From NCBI RefSeq assembly GCF_013314895.1, contig NZ_JABTYE010000021.1, positions 1 to 64,000 on the forward strand: DNA of 64,000 bases, read 5' to 3'. Below are positions 1-8,078 of this stretch, in pieces. The notes below the pieces were generated by a model, which was not told where the DNA came from, ran no database searches, and saw only the letters and a program-made list of their open reading frames with translations. Origin of the DNA: Cupriavidus gilardii (GTDB lineage Bacteria; Pseudomonadota; Gammaproteobacteria; Burkholderiales; Burkholderiaceae). The position numbers and the translations under genes were made by a program. Numbering within the stretch: the first letter of the stretch is position 1; the number at the start of each line of letters is the position of its first letter.

Positions 1-60
1 GCTTGTCGGAGTAGGAAGTCGCGCCCGCACCGCGCGGCGCGACTTCCTACTCCGACAAGC
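1..60. repeat. Perfect inverted repeat at the window edge
   Basis: Positions 1-24 are the exact reverse complement of 37-60, with a 12-base loop; base 25 can also pair with base 36. The right arm continues smoothly in the frame of the following gene, while the left arm puts a TAG (12-14) in that same frame. This is as expected if the left arm were a fold-back copy of the right arm, for example an assembly or library artefact at a contig end. A real hairpin is the alternative. There is no T-run, so an ordinary intrinsic terminator is unlikely. Confidence 0.9.
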
Positions 61-65
61 AGGCG

Positions 66-737
66 GTGCCACCGCCGGACAACGACAACTCCCCGACCAA
101 GACCGTCACGCTGCCGTCCACGGGCCGCGTCAGCCTGGCCGAATACCGTGCGCAGATGCGCCAGCAGCTGATGCAGAGCGAGAACGCCAGCGCAGATGTG
201 GCCGATTGCGCCGCGCATGCGAGCTGGGTGGTGCCGCGCTCGGCCACCTACGACGCGCTGCGCATCCCGACCGGCGCGCTGGCATCCGGACAGGCCTCGG
301 TCGAAAGCTGGGAAGGCCGCTTCTCGCGCGGCAAGCAGGCGGTGCCGGTGACCTCGGTGGTCACCTTCTCGGCCGCCGCGCATCGCCGCAACGGCCAATC
401 GGGCCAATCGGGCCAATCGGGCCAATCGGGCCAATCGCGCTGGGACCCGGTCAAGGTCCGCTGCGGCTACGACGACGGCATGATGCTGGCCTACGAACTG
501 CTGGACGACGACGGCGACATCATCGTCGAGCCGGCCGCCAAGCCCGCGGTCAGCGTGGCCCCGCGCAATGCGACCGCCCGGGGCGCAAAGGCGAAGGCGA
601 AGGCCACCAGGTCGAACCGGTCGGGGAAGGCCACGTCGGCCAAATCGTCGGGCAGCGCGAAGAAGGCCACGGCGAAGTCCGGCGGTTCGAGCAGCGCCGG
701 CAAGTCGGCGAAGAAGACCAGCAAGCCGTCGCGCTGA
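66..737 (+). CDS. BspC-domain-like protein with Lys/Ala-rich tail; 5' end uncertain
   Basis: The body resembles the BspC-like proteins of Burkholderiales: VADCAAH near residue 47, the segment ALASGQASVESWEGRFSRG, and VKVRCGYDDGMMLAYE near 130-145. The role is unknown; relatives are usually exported, but no signal peptide is visible here. The nominal start is a GTG at 66, yet the frame stays open back to 15 with protein-like sequence, so the true N-terminus probably lies upstream and was cut by the window edge or the inverted repeat. Five GQS tripeptides (coded at 393-437) interrupt the domain. The last 50 or so residues are Lys, Ala and Ser with almost no acidic residues, like histone H1-type tails. 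Family assignment is moderate and function is unknown. Confidence 0.55.
   Translation: MPPPDNDNSPTKTVTLPSTGRVSLAEYRAQMRQQLMQSENASADVADCAAHASWVVPRSATYDALRIPTGALASGQASVESWEGRFSRGKQAVPVTSVVTFSAAAHRRNGQSGQSGQSGQSGQSRWDPVKVRCGYDDGMMLAYELLDDDGDIIVEPAAKPAVSVAPRNATARGAKAKAKATRSNRSGKATSAKSSGSAKKATAKSGGSSSAGKSAKKTSKPSR
393..437 (+). repeat. 9-bp tandem repeat, five units, in frame
   Basis: Five perfect head-to-tail copies of GGCCAATCG encode Gly-Gln-Ser five times inside the BspC-like gene. The unit is a multiple of three, so copy-number change would alter loop length without breaking the frame. Confidence 0.95.
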
Positions 738-780
738 ACTTCCCCGCCGCATCGCTGCCGGGTCGGTCCGGCAGCGGCGC

Positions 781-1938
781 TCAGTCGAGCTGCGCCAGGA
801 TCGCCTGCAGCATCGCCGCGCCGAGCAGCGCGCTGCGGGCGCCGTTCCATCCGACCTCCGGCTGCGGCAGGTCGGCGTTGTCCTTGAACGGCATCTCCAG
901 CGTCAGCGACAGGCAGCCGAACGCGTGGCCGATGTACTTGGAAGCCAGCTTCAGCGCATCGGCGTTGTACTTGCTCGCCGCATAGCCATGCACGTCCTGG
1001 AAGTCCGGCGTGGCGCGCTTGAACGCCTCGACGAAGCGCGCCTGCGCGACGCGCTGGGACTCGGTGAAGCTGGGCAGCATCTCGCTGCCGGCGATGAAGT
1101 TGTACGGCAGCCCCTCGTCGCCGTGGATGTCGAAGAACAGGTCGCAGCCGGTCGCTTCGATCGCGCGGCGCACGTGATAGACCTCGGGGCTGGTATCGAG
1201 GCTCGGCGCCATCCATTCGCGATTCAGATTGGCCCCGGCGGCGTTGGTGCGCAGATTGCCCAGCGCCGAGCCATCCGGGTTCATGTTCGGCACGATATGG
1301 AACACGGCCTTTTGCAGCAGCCGCTCGGCCACGCCGTCGCCGGCCCAGATACCGGTGCCCGTCAATCGCTGCAGCACGCCTTCGACGAACCATTCGGCCA
1401 TGGTCTCGCCCGGATGCTGGCGCGCGATCATCCAGATCGTCTTGCGGCCGTCATCGCCGCTTTCCGCGGGCGCGCCGATCGTCACCGCCGTCATGGCGCG
1501 GCCCTGCACCGTGCTGCCCAGATGCGTCAGCCGCGCGCGCGGCGAACGCTGACAGGTGCCCAGCAGCGCCAGATGGCGCTCCTCCGGATACGGCTCGAAA
1601 TAGGCGAACCAGATGCTGTCGTGGGCCGGCGTGAATTCGACCGTCATCACTTGCCCGTCGAAGCGCGTCGGCACGCGAAACCACTGCACGCGGTCATACG
1701 AGGCCACGGCGCGGTAGTCGCGCCAGCCGTCCGGATAGGTGCAATCGCCGGCGTTCAGGAATTGCAGCCGGCAGGCCTGGCCTGCCGCGCCATGCAGCCC
1801 GAAATGGAACCACTGGCGAAAGTCGGCATGCGAATCGGCGCGGATGCGCAGCCGGATATCGTCGGCGCGGTCCAGCGCCTCGACTTCGATCGCACCGGAA
1901 TCGAACCGGCTGGAGATATGCAGCGCTGCGGTCTTCAT
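781..1938 (-). CDS. M14-family (cytosolic carboxypeptidase-like) zinc metallopeptidase
   Basis: Predicted zinc carboxypeptidase of the M14 type related to the cytosolic carboxypeptidase (CCP/AGBL) group. The zinc ligands are visible as H175 and E178 in HPGETMAEW and H272 in FFDIHGDEG. The substrate-binding stretch NMNPDGS (219-225) with NLNREW (237-242) and a catalytic Glu near 348 (LTLEMPF) are also present. An N-terminal beta-rich region (about 1-150) precedes the peptidase domain, as in CCPs. There is no signal peptide, so it is probably cytoplasmic. The ATG at 1938 is chosen because GAGG sits about 10 bases upstream; a TTG at 1953 is an alternative. The substrate is unknown. It is convergent with the BspC-like gene. 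Confidence 0.85.
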   Translation of the reverse strand: MKTAALHISSRFDSGAIEVEALDRADDIRLRIRADSHADFRQWFHFGLHGAAGQACRLQFLNAGDCTYPDGWRDYRAVASYDRVQWFRVPTRFDGQVMTVEFTPAHDSIWFAYFEPYPEERHLALLGTCQRSPRARLTHLGSTVQGRAMTAVTIGAPAESGDDGRKTIWMIARQHPGETMAEWFVEGVLQRLTGTGIWAGDGVAERLLQKAVFHIVPNMNPDGSALGNLRTNAAGANLNREWMAPSLDTSPEVYHVRRAIEATGCDLFFDIHGDEGLPYNFIAGSEMLPSFTESQRVAQARFVEAFKRATPDFQDVHGYAASKYNADALKLASKYIGHAFGCLSLTLEMPFKDNADLPQPEVGWNGARSALLGAAMLQAILAQLD

Positions 1939-2015
1939 GTCAGAGCCTCGCAAGACGAATTCGTGATGGGACGCCGTGGCGCTTTGCCGCCGGCCGATAC
2001 GCCGGCGCGGCGGCG

Positions 2016-2813
2016 TCAGTCTTCCAGCCGGCGCCGGAACACCCAGCGCGTCGCGTCCGACGCCTTCGCGTCGTAGGCATAGCCGTCCTCGGCGAATTTT
2101 TTCAGGCCGGCCGGGTCGGTGATGCGGCGGGTTACGGCAAAGCGGGCCATGGTGCCGCGCGCCCGCTTGGCATGGAACGAGATGATCTTGTAGCGGCCGC
2201 CCTTCCAGTCCTCGAACACCGGCGTGATCACGCGCGCGTTCAGCACCTTGGGACGGACCGCCTTGAAATACTCCTCGGAAGCGAGATTGACCAGCGTCGG
2301 CGCGCCCTCGCCCTTCAGCGCGGCGAGATCCTTGTTCAGCAGCTGCGTTACGTCGTCGCCCCAGAACGCATACAGGTCCTTGCCGGCCTCGTTCGCCAGC
2401 CGCGTGCCCATCTCCAGGCGGTACGGCTGCATCCAGTCCAGCGGCCGCAACACGCCGTACAGGCCCGACAGGATGCGCACATGGCGCTGCGCGAAGGCGA
2501 GGTCATCGTCCAACAGGCTCGGCGCATCGAGCCCTTCGTAGACATCGCCGTTGAAGGCCAGCACCGCGGGCTTGCTGTTGCGCGCGGTGAATTTGGGTGA
2601 CCAGTCGGCGTAGCGGGTCGCGTTCAGCACCGCCAGCTTGTCGGAGATGTCCATCAGCGTGCCGATTTCCTGCGGCGCCAGCGCGCGCAAACGCTCGATC
2701 AGCTGCGCCGAACGCGGGATCAGCCGCGGCAGGTGGCTGGCATTGAGCGGAGGCCGGACGCGGGGCGGCGTCTCGTAGTCCAGCGACTTGGCGGGCGACA
2801 GAACGATCAACAT
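2016..2813 (-). CDS. yaaA: Peroxide stress protein YaaA (UPF0246)
   Basis: 265 residues, beginning with the family hallmark [14 protein letters not shown]. Other conserved YaaA blocks are [24 protein letters not shown] and [14 protein letters not shown]. In E. coli YaaA limits free intracellular iron and so reduces Fenton damage during peroxide stress; whether that holds here is inference. The ATG at 2813 is chosen because the sequence opens directly with the family N-terminus; an upstream in-frame start would add seven non-conserved residues. It is transcribed divergently from the PIN gene across only 38 bases, so the two promoters must overlap. Confidence 0.92.
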   Translation of the reverse strand: MLIVLSPAKSLDYETPPRVRPPLNASHLPRLIPRSAQLIERLRALAPQEIGTLMDISDKLAVLNATRYADWSPKFTARNSKPAVLAFNGDVYEGLDAPSLLDDDLAFAQRHVRILSGLYGVLRPLDWMQPYRLEMGTRLANEAGKDLYAFWGDDVTQLLNKDLAALKGEGAPTLVNLASEEYFKAVRPKVLNARVITPVFEDWKGGRYKIISFHAKRARGTMARFAVTRRITDPAGLKKFAEDGYAYDAKASDATRWVFRRRLED

Positions 2814-2851
2814 GGCAGAATGCGGCAGAAACAAAGTCCAGATTGTAACGA

Positions 2852-3388
2852 ATGCTCAACCCCTCTACCGGGCCGGACACCGCATCCGGCACCGAATCCT
2901 TTGCCGACCGTGCATCGCCGCCGCCCGCCGTTTCCGCACCCCGCGTGGTACTGGACTCCAACGTCTGGATCGATCTGCTGGTCTTTCGCGATCGGCATGC
3001 CGAGCCGATCCGCACCGCGCTGCAGGACGGCGCGATCGCGCCGCTGATCCGCGCCGATTGCCGCGAGGAATTGCGCCGCGTATTGGCTTATCCGCAGTTC
3101 GCTCGCTTCGAGGTCGATATCGACGAGGCGCTGGCCACCGTGGACCGGCTGACCACCGCGGTCGCGCCGCCCTGCCCGACGCAGGCCGAGGCGACCCGGC
3201 TGCCGCGGTGCCGCGACGGCGACGATCAGAAGTTCATCGAGCTGGCGCACTTTGCCGGCGCCGATTGCCTGGTGTCGAAGGACAAGGCGGTGCTCAAGCT
3301 CGCCGGGCGGCTGCGCCGCAGCAGCGGCGTCGCGGTATTGACGCCGCAGGCCTTCGCGCCGTGGCTGGCCGCACGGCCGGCGCGCTAG
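2852..3388 (+). CDS. PIN-domain protein (putative nuclease, COG1569-like)
   Basis: 178 residues with a PIN fold. The first acidic residue is D35 in [14 protein letters not shown], a Glu lies in CREELRRVL (about 72-73), D124/D125 in [11 protein letters not shown] and D144 in SKDKAVL; together these form the usual metal site. The family includes toxin components of type II toxin-antitoxin pairs, but there is no small antitoxin gene on either side, only divergent yaaA and a downstream aminotransferase. A stand-alone RNase is therefore as likely as a toxin. The first 30 residues are Pro/Ser-rich and probably disordered, so a later start is possible. Confidence 0.8.
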   Translation: MLNPSTGPDTASGTESFADRASPPPAVSAPRVVLDSNVWIDLLVFRDRHAEPIRTALQDGAIAPLIRADCREELRRVLAYPQFARFEVDIDEALATVDRLTTAVAPPCPTQAEATRLPRCRDGDDQKFIELAHFAGADCLVSKDKAVLKLAGRLRRSSGVAVLTPQAFAPWLAARPAR

Positions 3389-3498
3389 AATCGCCGGTCG
3401 ATGCGGCGCGAGCGAGCCCCGGCGCGCGACTGCGCCGCTCGCCCCGGTTCCTCTCGACATCTCCCTGCCAACCGATTGACGAATTGACGATTGACGCC

Positions 3499-4662
3499 AT
3501 GTCCGCCGACGCTCCGCTCAGCCCTCCCCCGTCCCGCCTGCCCAAGGTAGGCACCACGATCTTCACCGTGATGTCGGCGCTCGCCGCCGAGAAGAATGCG
3601 GTCAATCTGGGCCAGGGCTTTCCGGACTTCGACTGCGATCCGAAGATCGTCGACGCGGTCACGCGCGCGATGCAGGGCGGCCTGAACCAGTACCCGCCGA
3701 TGGCCGGCGTGCCGAAGCTGCGCCAGGCCATCGCCGACAAGATCGGCAAGCTTTACAAACGCGCCTACGACGCCGACAGCGAGATCACGGTGACTGCCGG
3801 CGCCACGCAGGCGCTGCTGACCGCGATCCTGTGCGCCGTCCATCCTGGCGACGAAGTGATCGTGCTGGAACCGTGCTACGACAGCTATCTGCCCGCGATC
3901 GAGCTGGCCGGCGGCAAGCCGGTGCCGGTGATGCTGGACGCCCCGCACTTCCGCATCCCGTTCGACCGCCTCGCCGCCGCGATCACGCCGCGCACGCGGA
4001 TGATCCTGATCAACACGCCGCACAACCCGACCGGCACGATCTGGCGCGAGGACGATATGCGGCAGCTGGCCGCGCTGCTGGCGGGCACCGATATCCTGCT
4101 GCTGTCGGACGAGGTCTACGAGCACATGGTCTACGACGGCCAGGCGCATCAGTCGGTAGCGCGCCATCCGGAACTGGCACGGCGCAGCTTCGTCGTGTCC
4201 AGCTTCGGCAAGACCTATCACGTGACCGGCTGGAAAGTCGGCTATGTGGCCGCGCCGGCCGCGCTGATGGCCGAATTCCGCAAGGTCCACCAATTCAACG
4301 TGTTCACCGTCAATACGCCGGTGCAGCACGGGCTTGCCGACTACATGGCGGACCCCGCGCCCTATCTCGAATTGCCGGCGTTCTATCAGGCCAAGCGCGA
4401 CTTCTTCCGGGCCGGGCTGGCGGGTACGCGCTTCAAGCTGCTGCCGTCGGACGGGACCTACTTCCAGTGCGTCGACTATTCGGCCATTTCGGACATGAGC
4501 GAAGCGGATTTCGCGATGTGGCTGACGCGCGAGATCGGCGTCGCGGCGATTCCAGTGTCGGCGTTCTATTCGCAGCCGCGCGAATCGGGCGTGGTGCGGT
4601 TCTGCTTTGCCAAGCGTGAGGAAACGCTGGCGCTCGCGCTGGAGCGGTTGCGCAAGCTGTAA
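3499..4662 (+). CDS. Methionine/aromatic aminotransferase, YbdL-like
   Basis: PLP-dependent class I/II aminotransferase of 387 residues. K238 in SSFGKTYHVTGWKVGY is the Schiff-base lysine; INTPHNPTG (171-179) and DEVYEH (204-209) bind PLP; a C-terminal Arg in VVRFCFAKRE should bind the substrate carboxylate. The block VDYSAISDMSEADFAMWL and the one around AAIPVSAFY closely resemble E. coli YbdL, which uses Met, His and Phe with 2-oxo acids. The ATG at 3499 is chosen because conserved sequence starts soon after it; the frame is open far upstream without protein character. It may be co-transcribed with the PIN gene (110-base gap). Confidence 0.88.
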   Translation: MSADAPLSPPPSRLPKVGTTIFTVMSALAAEKNAVNLGQGFPDFDCDPKIVDAVTRAMQGGLNQYPPMAGVPKLRQAIADKIGKLYKRAYDADSEITVTAGATQALLTAILCAVHPGDEVIVLEPCYDSYLPAIELAGGKPVPVMLDAPHFRIPFDRLAAAITPRTRMILINTPHNPTGTIWREDDMRQLAALLAGTDILLLSDEVYEHMVYDGQAHQSVARHPELARRSFVVSSFGKTYHVTGWKVGYVAAPAALMAEFRKVHQFNVFTVNTPVQHGLADYMADPAPYLELPAFYQAKRDFFRAGLAGTRFKLLPSDGTYFQCVDYSAISDMSEADFAMWLTREIGVAAIPVSAFYSQPRESGVVRFCFAKREETLALALERLRKL

Positions 4663-4712
4663 GGTAGAGCGTGCGGTCGCCGCAATGCGACCGCACGCTG
4701 CCCTCTCCGCGG

Positions 4713-4813
4713 CCCTCTCCCGCAAGCGGGAGAGGGAGTACACCGACGGGATATGAAGCCCATGGTGTTCTCCCTCTCCCCCTCAGGGGGAGAGGGTTGG
4801 GGAGAGGGGGTGG
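4713..4813. repeat. Modular hairpin repeat, copy 1 (A then B)
   Basis: Module A (4713-4736) is a palindrome of CCCTCTCCCGC, AA and its complement. Module B (4772-4796) is a palindrome around CCCTCTCCCCCT/AGGGGGAGAGGG followed by a G-rich tail to 4813. The same modules recur at 28454-28688 and 31231-31358. It lies between convergent genes, where strong hairpins could stop transcription from both sides, although no long T-run follows. Confidence 0.85.
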
Positions 4814-4834
4814 TATTGAAGCGCCCTCGCGCCC

Positions 4835-5476
4835 TTACTTGTTCCGGCTCAGCATCAATTCGGTATTGGCCTTGCGGTCCGCGTTGACCTTCTGCACCGT
4901 CGCCCGCTCGCTCATCCGCTTCAGATAGTCCTTGACCGGCAGATCGGCCAGCATGTCGGCGCCGTAGATGATCCTGGTCGCGGCCGACACCAGCGGCAAA
5001 TGCACCACCGCCGCGCAGTCGGCCAGCGTGAAGCGGTCGCCGGCGATATACGGCGAGAATTTCGCCAGCTTGGCGAAGGCGGGAATGTAGCGGTTCAGCA
5101 GCTTCTGCTGGCGCTCCTTGACGCCATCGCTGACCTTGCCGCCGAAAAACGCCTCGGGGTAGAGCTCGCGGACCGTCAGTTCCAGATACAGTTCGAGATA
5201 CGTGACCAGCTCGCGCACCTTGCCGGCCGCCAGCGGGTCGGCCGGCAGCAGCGGGTTCTGCGGATAGGCGGCCTCCAGGTATTCGGCAATCACCTCCGAT
5301 TCGCACAGCGTGCCGCCATCGACGACGATGTACGGCACCTTGCCCAGCGGCGAGGCGTCCAGGTCGGTCTCGCCGATCCAGGCCAGCACCTCCTCGAACG
5401 GCACATTCTTTTCCATCAGCGCCAGCTTGACCTTGTTGTAGTAGTTGCTGGCGGCAAAGCCGCAGAGCTTCAGCAT
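4835..5476 (-). CDS. Glutathione S-transferase family protein
   Basis: 213 residues. An N-terminal thioredoxin-like domain (about 1-77) opens with MLKLCGFAASNYYNKVKLALMEK and contains the cis-Pro/Ser-Glu turn typical of GSTs (KVPYIVVDG, LCESEVIAEYLE). A helical C-terminal domain includes AGDRFTLADCAAVVHLPL, the usual N-capping motif region. The reaction is unknown; glutathione conjugation or reduction is the family expectation. The ATG at 5476 has GGGAG about 8 bases upstream. It is divergent from the 3-hydroxyacyl-CoA dehydrogenase with 160 bases between them. Confidence 0.88.
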   Translation of the reverse strand: MLKLCGFAASNYYNKVKLALMEKNVPFEEVLAWIGETDLDASPLGKVPYIVVDGGTLCESEVIAEYLEAAYPQNPLLPADPLAAGKVRELVTYLELYLELTVRELYPEAFFGGKVSDGVKERQQKLLNRYIPAFAKLAKFSPYIAGDRFTLADCAAVVHLPLVSAATRIIYGADMLADLPVKDYLKRMSERATVQKVNADRKANTELMLSRNK

Positions 5477-5636
5477 GGGGTGTCTCCCTTGTTGTGCTGC
5501 GTTCTCCCGGACGGGATCGGTGGCCGCGCCTCGGCATTTTGGCCGATCAGCGCACGCGCCTGCGCGGCGGTGTTCACGCAACGGGTGCAAAAACCGCACG
5601 AGCGTGCTAATTTAACCACAACTTTTTGGAAGCACG

Positions 5637-7160
5637 ATGAGCACTTTGACTATCGACACCCTCGGCATCGTGGGCACCGGCGCGATGGGCCGGGGCATTG
5701 CCCAGATCGCCGCGCAGGCCGGCCTGACCGTCCGCCTGTTCGACACCAATCCCCAGGCCGTCGCGGCCGCCCGGCAGTATCTGCAGGACACGCTGGCCAA
5801 GCTTGCCGACAAGGGCAAGATCAGCAGCGACGATGCTGCCGCCACGCTCGCGCGCGTGCAGCCCTGCGGCGCGCTCGAGGAAATGGCCGACTGCGACATG
5901 GTGCTCGAGGCCATCGTCGAGCGGCTCGAGGTCAAGCGCGATCTGGTCGCCAGGCTCGAGGCGATCGTGCGTCCGGACGCGGTGATCGCCTCCAATACCT
6001 CCTCGCTGTCGATCACCGCGATCGCGGTCGGCGCGAAGCACCCGGGCCGCGTCGTCGGCTATCACTTCTTCAACCCGGTGCCGCTGATGAAGGTGGTCGA
6101 GGTGATCGACGGCCTGTCCGGCGATCCGGCGGTCGGCGATGCGCTGATGGCGCTGTCGCGCCGCATGGGCCATACGCCGGTGCGCTGCAAGGACATGCCG
6201 GGCTTCATCGTCAACCATGCCGGCCGCGGCATGAACATCGAAGGGCTGAAGGCCGCGCAGGAAGGTGTGGCCGAGTTCGCCGACATCGACGCGATCATGC
6301 GCGAGCAGGCGGGCTTCCGCATGGGCCCGTTCGAGCTGATGGACCTGACCGGGCTCGACGTGTCGCACCCGGTGATGGAGTCGATCTACAACCAGTTCTA
6401 CCAGGAGCCGCGCTATCGCCCGTCGCCGATCACGGCGATCCGCCAGGTCGGCGGGCTGCTGGGGCGCAAGACCGGCGGCGGCTTCTACCGCTATGTCGAT
6501 GGCCAGAAGCAGCTGCCCGCCACCGCACCGGTGCCGAGCGCGCGTCCGCCCAGCGTCTGGGTCAGCCGCGACAGCGAGCGCGGCCATGCGATGGTGGTCA
6601 AGCTGCTGACTGCCATGGGCGTCACGCCCGAGGGCGGCAACGCCCCGTCGGCCGATGCGCTGATCGTGGTGACGCCGCTGGGACTGGATGCCACCACCTG
6701 CGCGCTGCAGCAGGGTCTCGATGCGAGCCGTGTGATCGCGATCGACACGCTGCTGCCGTTCGAGGCCACCAAGCGCCGCACGCTGATGACGACGCCCGCC
6801 ACCAGCGCCGCGATGCGCGACGCCGCCCACGGCCTGTTCGCCAGCGACGGCGTGCCGGTCACGGTGATCCGCGACTCGGCCGGCTTCGTCGCCCAGCGCA
6901 TCGTCTCGTGCATCGTCAATATCGCCTCCGACATCGCGCAGCAGCGCATCGCGACGCCGGCCGACATCGACCTGGCCGTCAATCTGGGCCTCGGCTATCC
7001 GAAGGGCCCGCTGGCGCTGGGCGATGCGATCGGCCCGCAGCTGATCCTCGAGGTGCTGCGCAATATGGAGCGGCTGACCGGCGACATGCGCTACCGTCCG
7101 AGCCCGTGGCTGTGGCGCCGTGCGAGCCTCGGCCTGTCGCTGCTGACCGAGGAAGCCTGA
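5637..7160 (+). CDS. 3-hydroxyacyl-CoA dehydrogenase
   Basis: NAD-dependent oxidation of 3-hydroxyacyl-CoA to 3-oxoacyl-CoA, 507 residues. The Rossmann motif GIVGTGAMGRG is at residues 10-20, the conserved ASNTSSLSITAIA follows near 120, and HFFNPVPLMKVVEV near 140 carries the catalytic His. Two 3HCDH C-terminal domains follow, starting around DMPGFIVNHAGRGMN and DSAGFVAQRIVSCIV. The double-domain form of this length resembles PaaH/PaaC-type enzymes of phenylacetate or beta-oxidation pathways, but no other paa genes are present. GGAAG precedes the ATG. It is the first gene of a three-gene plus-strand cluster. Confidence 0.9.
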   Translation: MSTLTIDTLGIVGTGAMGRGIAQIAAQAGLTVRLFDTNPQAVAAARQYLQDTLAKLADKGKISSDDAAATLARVQPCGALEEMADCDMVLEAIVERLEVKRDLVARLEAIVRPDAVIASNTSSLSITAIAVGAKHPGRVVGYHFFNPVPLMKVVEVIDGLSGDPAVGDALMALSRRMGHTPVRCKDMPGFIVNHAGRGMNIEGLKAAQEGVAEFADIDAIMREQAGFRMGPFELMDLTGLDVSHPVMESIYNQFYQEPRYRPSPITAIRQVGGLLGRKTGGGFYRYVDGQKQLPATAPVPSARPPSVWVSRDSERGHAMVVKLLTAMGVTPEGGNAPSADALIVVTPLGLDATTCALQQGLDASRVIAIDTLLPFEATKRRTLMTTPATSAAMRDAAHGLFASDGVPVTVIRDSAGFVAQRIVSCIVNIASDIAQQRIATPADIDLAVNLGLGYPKGPLALGDAIGPQLILEVLRNMERLTGDMRYRPSPWLWRRASLGLSLLTEEA

Positions 7161-7226
7161 CGTTTCCGGGCCGCCCTTCCCCGGGGGCGTTCCTTCCATC
7201 CAACACGCCAACCGAGCCGAGCCGCC

Positions 7227-8006
7227 ATGCCTGCCCAACTGCTGTCCGAACGCGTCGATGCGACGCTGGTGCTGACCATCTCCAATCCGGAAATGCGCAA
7301 TGCGCTCGGCCCGGAGATCTACCACGCGACAAAGGAAGCCCTGCAGGCGGCCGAGCAGGACAGCAGCATCCGCTCGGTGGTGCTGACCGGCGCCGACGGC
7401 ATGTTCTGCGCCGGCGGCAACCTGAACCGGCTGCTGGGCAATCGCGCGCAGCCGCCTCAGGTGCAGGCCGACAGCATCACGATGCTGCATGCGTGGATCG
7501 AGAGCCTGCATGCGTTTCCGAAGCCGATCATCGCCGCGGTGGAAGGCGCGGCCGCTGGCGCGGGCTTCTCGGTGGTGCTGGCCTGCGATTTCGTCGTCGC
7601 CGCCAGCAATGCGAAGTTCGTGATGGCCTACGTCAAGGTCGGCCTGACGCCGGACGGCGGCGGCTCGTACGAACTGGCGCGCGCGCTGCCGCGCCAGCTG
7701 GCGTCGGAGCTGCTGATCGAAGGCAAGACCGTCGACGCGCAGCGCCTCGCGCAGTTCGGCCTGGTCAATCGCGTCACCGAGCCGGGCCAGGCTCTGGCCG
7801 AGGCGCTGCGCCTGGGAGAATCGCTGGCCGCGCAGTCCTCGCACGCGATGGGCCGCATCAAGGGGCTGATCAATCAGGCCGGCACGCTGTCGCTGAACGA
7901 ACATCTGGCCCGCGAGCGCGAGAACTTCGTCGCCGCGCTGCATCATCCGGACGGCGGCGAAGGCATCAGCGCCTTCCTCGAAAAGCGCAAGCCCAACTAT
8001 GGTTGA
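7227..8006 (+). CDS. Enoyl-CoA hydratase/isomerase family protein
   Basis: Crotonase-fold protein of 259 residues. One oxyanion-hole segment is ADGMFCAGGNLNRLL and the second is AVEGAAAGAGFSVVLACDFV. In place of the second hydratase Glu the sequence reads KVGLTPDGGGSYELARAL, with Asp and Gly around the active-site loop; this resembles proteins annotated as alternative oxepin-CoA hydrolase or isomerase-like members, so simple hydratase activity is not certain. It follows the dehydrogenase by 66 bases and precedes the kinase-like gene by 72, which suggests one operon for acyl-CoA breakdown. Confidence 0.85.
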   Translation: MPAQLLSERVDATLVLTISNPEMRNALGPEIYHATKEALQAAEQDSSIRSVVLTGADGMFCAGGNLNRLLGNRAQPPQVQADSITMLHAWIESLHAFPKPIIAAVEGAAAGAGFSVVLACDFVVAASNAKFVMAYVKVGLTPDGGGSYELARALPRQLASELLIEGKTVDAQRLAQFGLVNRVTEPGQALAEALRLGESLAAQSSHAMGRIKGLINQAGTLSLNEHLARERENFVAALHHPDGGEGISAFLEKRKPNYG

Positions 8007-8078
8007 AGACCGCGGCTGAACCCCGCCGCGCCGCATCGTTACCGACCCGATCCCGATAAAAAAGATACCGGAGACAGC

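Noticed and set aside
2852..3388. PIN gene as part of a toxin-antitoxin pair
   Set aside because: No small antitoxin reading frame overlaps or adjoins it; yaaA is divergent and the aminotransferase follows after 110 bases.
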